DNA of 5,778 bases, taken from positions 1 through 5,778 of the forward strand of contig JARIHB010000017.1 of the NCBI GenBank assembly GCA_029288515.1, given 5' to 3'. Of the stretch, positions 4,639 through 5,778 are shown piece by piece. The stretch's first letter is position 1. Every line of letters begins with the position of its first letter. The notes below the pieces were generated by a model. The model made no database searches and was not told where the DNA came from. It saw only the letters and a program-made list of their open reading frames with translations. This DNA comes from Candidatus Saccharimonadota bacterium (GTDB lineage Bacteria; Patescibacteriota; Saccharimonadia; Saccharimonadales; UBA4665). The position numbers and the translations under genes were made by a program.

Positions 4639-5727
4639 ATGGCAGACGCACTCTCCCCGGCGGAACGACTTGCTGCGTATAAGCAGCTCATTGATGGTGA
4701 TATCAGCGCCTACGCCGGGTACGTGCGCAGTAATACCCTTACTCAGTACGGTACCTTTCCGGCACTTGAAGTTAATGCTTTTTTGGATATGTTATCGAGG
4801 GGCGGCAAACGAATTCGTGGTTCACTGGTAATCGCCGGGTATGAGATGTGCGGCGGCACTGACAGGGCAATGATTCTTCATGCCGCCCGTGCTATAGAGA
4901 TGCTGCACGCTTACGCGCTAATCGTTGACGATATTCAAGACCGCGCCATACTGCGTCGAGGTCAGGAGGCAACCTACCGGTACTTTGCCGATTATCACCG
5001 AGATCACCACTTAAAAGGTGACGCCAACCACGCTGGCATCAGTCTGGCATTGAACGCCGCAATGGCCGGCGCACACGCTGCTGAAGTTATACTTGCCAAT
5101 CTGCCGGCTCAGCCGCAGTTGCGCCTCAATGTGCTTAGTATTATGAACCGGACAATGATGATTACCTATCACGGCCAAATGACAGACATTATGAATAGCT
5201 TGGTTGAAACACCGGACTTAGCGGACATCGACCGCGTATTGGAATGGAAAACGGCCTTGTATAGTTTTATTAATCCGTTGCACGTTGGCATGGTGTTAGC
5301 TGGCGCAGGCTGCGAACATACCGATGCCATCACGCCGTTTGCGCTGCACACGGGCCGGGCGTTCCAAATAACCGACGATATTTTAGGCATTTTTGGTGAC
5401 GAGAAAGAGGCGGGCAAGAGCCCCCTCGACGATATCCGTGAAGGGAAGGCTACACTGTTGAGTACCTATGCTCTGACGCATGCTTCGCCGCCGGATAAGG
5501 TGTTCTTACAAAAATGTTTAGGCAACACAAAACTTACCATGCGCGCATTTAAGCGGTGCCAAACTATTATTGCTGATAGTGGAGCCTTAGATTACGCCCG
5601 TACTCGGGCGGCCGAGGAAATAACCCTCGCCCAAGCCGCAATGCAAAAAGTAGCGCATATGTGGCCTCAGACCTATGTAGTATTTCTACAATCGCTTGCC
5701 ACTCGCATTCAGGGCCGTACCGCCTAA
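4639..5727 (+). CDS. Trans-isoprenyl diphosphate synthase (polyprenyl synthetase family)
   Basis: This enzyme condenses isopentenyl diphosphate with allylic diphosphates to make linear prenyl chains. GGKRIRG (55-61) binds the homoallylic substrate. The first aspartate-rich motif is DDIQD (97-101), followed by RRG at 106-108. GQMTDI is at 179-184 and the KT pair at 204-205. The second aspartate-rich motif is DDILG (246-250), with GD at 253-254, GKS at 259-261 and DIREGK at 265-270. All magnesium and diphosphate ligands are present, so it should be active. Tyrosine 92, five residues before DDxxD, with no insertion in that motif, resembles archaeal-type C20 (GGPP) synthases. A C15-C20 product is my inference. 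At 362 residues it is longer than the usual 290-330, mostly at the two ends and around 115-130. The start is the ATG at 4639 with a weak AGGG close by, and it is coupled to the kinase gene. Confidence 0.94.
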   Translation: MADALSPAERLAAYKQLIDGDISAYAGYVRSNTLTQYGTFPALEVNAFLDMLSRGGKRIRGSLVIAGYEMCGGTDRAMILHAARAIEMLHAYALIVDDIQDRAILRRGQEATYRYFADYHRDHHLKGDANHAGISLALNAAMAGAHAAEVILANLPAQPQLRLNVLSIMNRTMMITYHGQMTDIMNSLVETPDLADIDRVLEWKTALYSFINPLHVGMVLAGAGCEHTDAITPFALHTGRAFQITDDILGIFGDEKEAGKSPLDDIREGKATLLSTYALTHASPPDKVFLQKCLGNTKLTMRAFKRCQTIIADSGALDYARTRAAEEITLAQAAMQKVAHMWPQTYVVFLQSLATRIQGRTA

Positions 5728-5738
5728 GCGCCTGAAAT

Positions 5739-5759
5739 GGCTATAGCCCACTCCATAGC
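5739..5759. repeat. Short inverted repeat at the contig end
   Basis: GGCTATAGCC (5739-5748) is a perfect 10-base palindrome. Its left half can also pair with ATAGC(C) at 5755-5760, forming a 5-6 pair hairpin with a 10-base loop just after the synthase stop. The final C at 5760 is shared with the adapter. No T-run is visible because genomic sequence ends here. It could be the start of a terminator or be meaningless. Confidence 0.3.
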
Positions 5760-5778
5760 CTGTCTCTTATACACATCT
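5760..5778 (-). other. Tn5 mosaic end adapter (reverse complement), not genomic
   Basis: CTGTCTCTTATACACATCT is the reverse complement of the 19-base Tn5 mosaic end used in Nextera libraries. Its first C could also be the last genomic base. The true genomic sequence therefore ends at 5759 or 5760. Confidence 0.97.

Overview
The window is a contig fragment bounded at both ends by Illumina Nextera (Tn5) adapter sequence at 6-38 and 5760-5778. Only about 39-5759 is genomic. The left gene is cut by the adapter, and whatever lies right of the last gene is missing. All genes are on the + strand, densely packed, and use TGA as a normal stop. The mix of a primary sigma factor tail, a very compact layout, frequent 4-base ATGA overlaps and a stand-alone prenyl synthase with a small P-loop kinase suggests a reduced-genome bacterium. 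Candidate Phyla Radiation, probably Saccharibacteria (TM7), is my best guess. This rests on protein character and layout, not on a search. Normal TGA stops argue against the TGA-recoding lineages Gracilibacteria and Absconditabacteria.

Layout: (1) the C-terminal half of the primary sigma factor RpoD (39-513), closed by a strong intrinsic terminator at 538-571. (2) A roughly 100-base promoter region with a perfect 13-base palindrome. (3) A tightly overlapping five-gene operon at 674-4030. It encodes a 64-residue hydrophobic peptide with two cysteines, an M50 intramembrane zinc protease carrying an N-terminal PqqD-like (RiPP recognition element-like) domain, an ABC transporter ATPase, a polytopic permease, and a 118-residue two-helix membrane protein. 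(4) A two-gene unit with a 195-residue P-loop nucleotide or CoA-type kinase and a 362-residue trans-isoprenyl diphosphate synthase (4046-5727). The kinase gene has a -10-like hexamer so close to its ATG that the mRNA may be leaderless.

The most interesting part is block 3. The likely reading is a minimal ribosomal peptide system. The peptide is the precursor, the recognition domain fused to the protease selects it, the M50 site cuts it in or near the membrane, the ABC pair exports it or protects the cell from it, and the last small membrane protein is an immunity or accessory protein. It recalls the protease plus ABC half of the Bacillus yydFGHIJ epipeptide operon, but no radical-SAM or other tailoring enzyme is present here. 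In an epibiotic or reduced bacterium such a peptide could act on the host or on competitors. Block 4 belongs to isoprenoid and cofactor metabolism and looks like housekeeping, so the cassette sits between two conserved-looking units.
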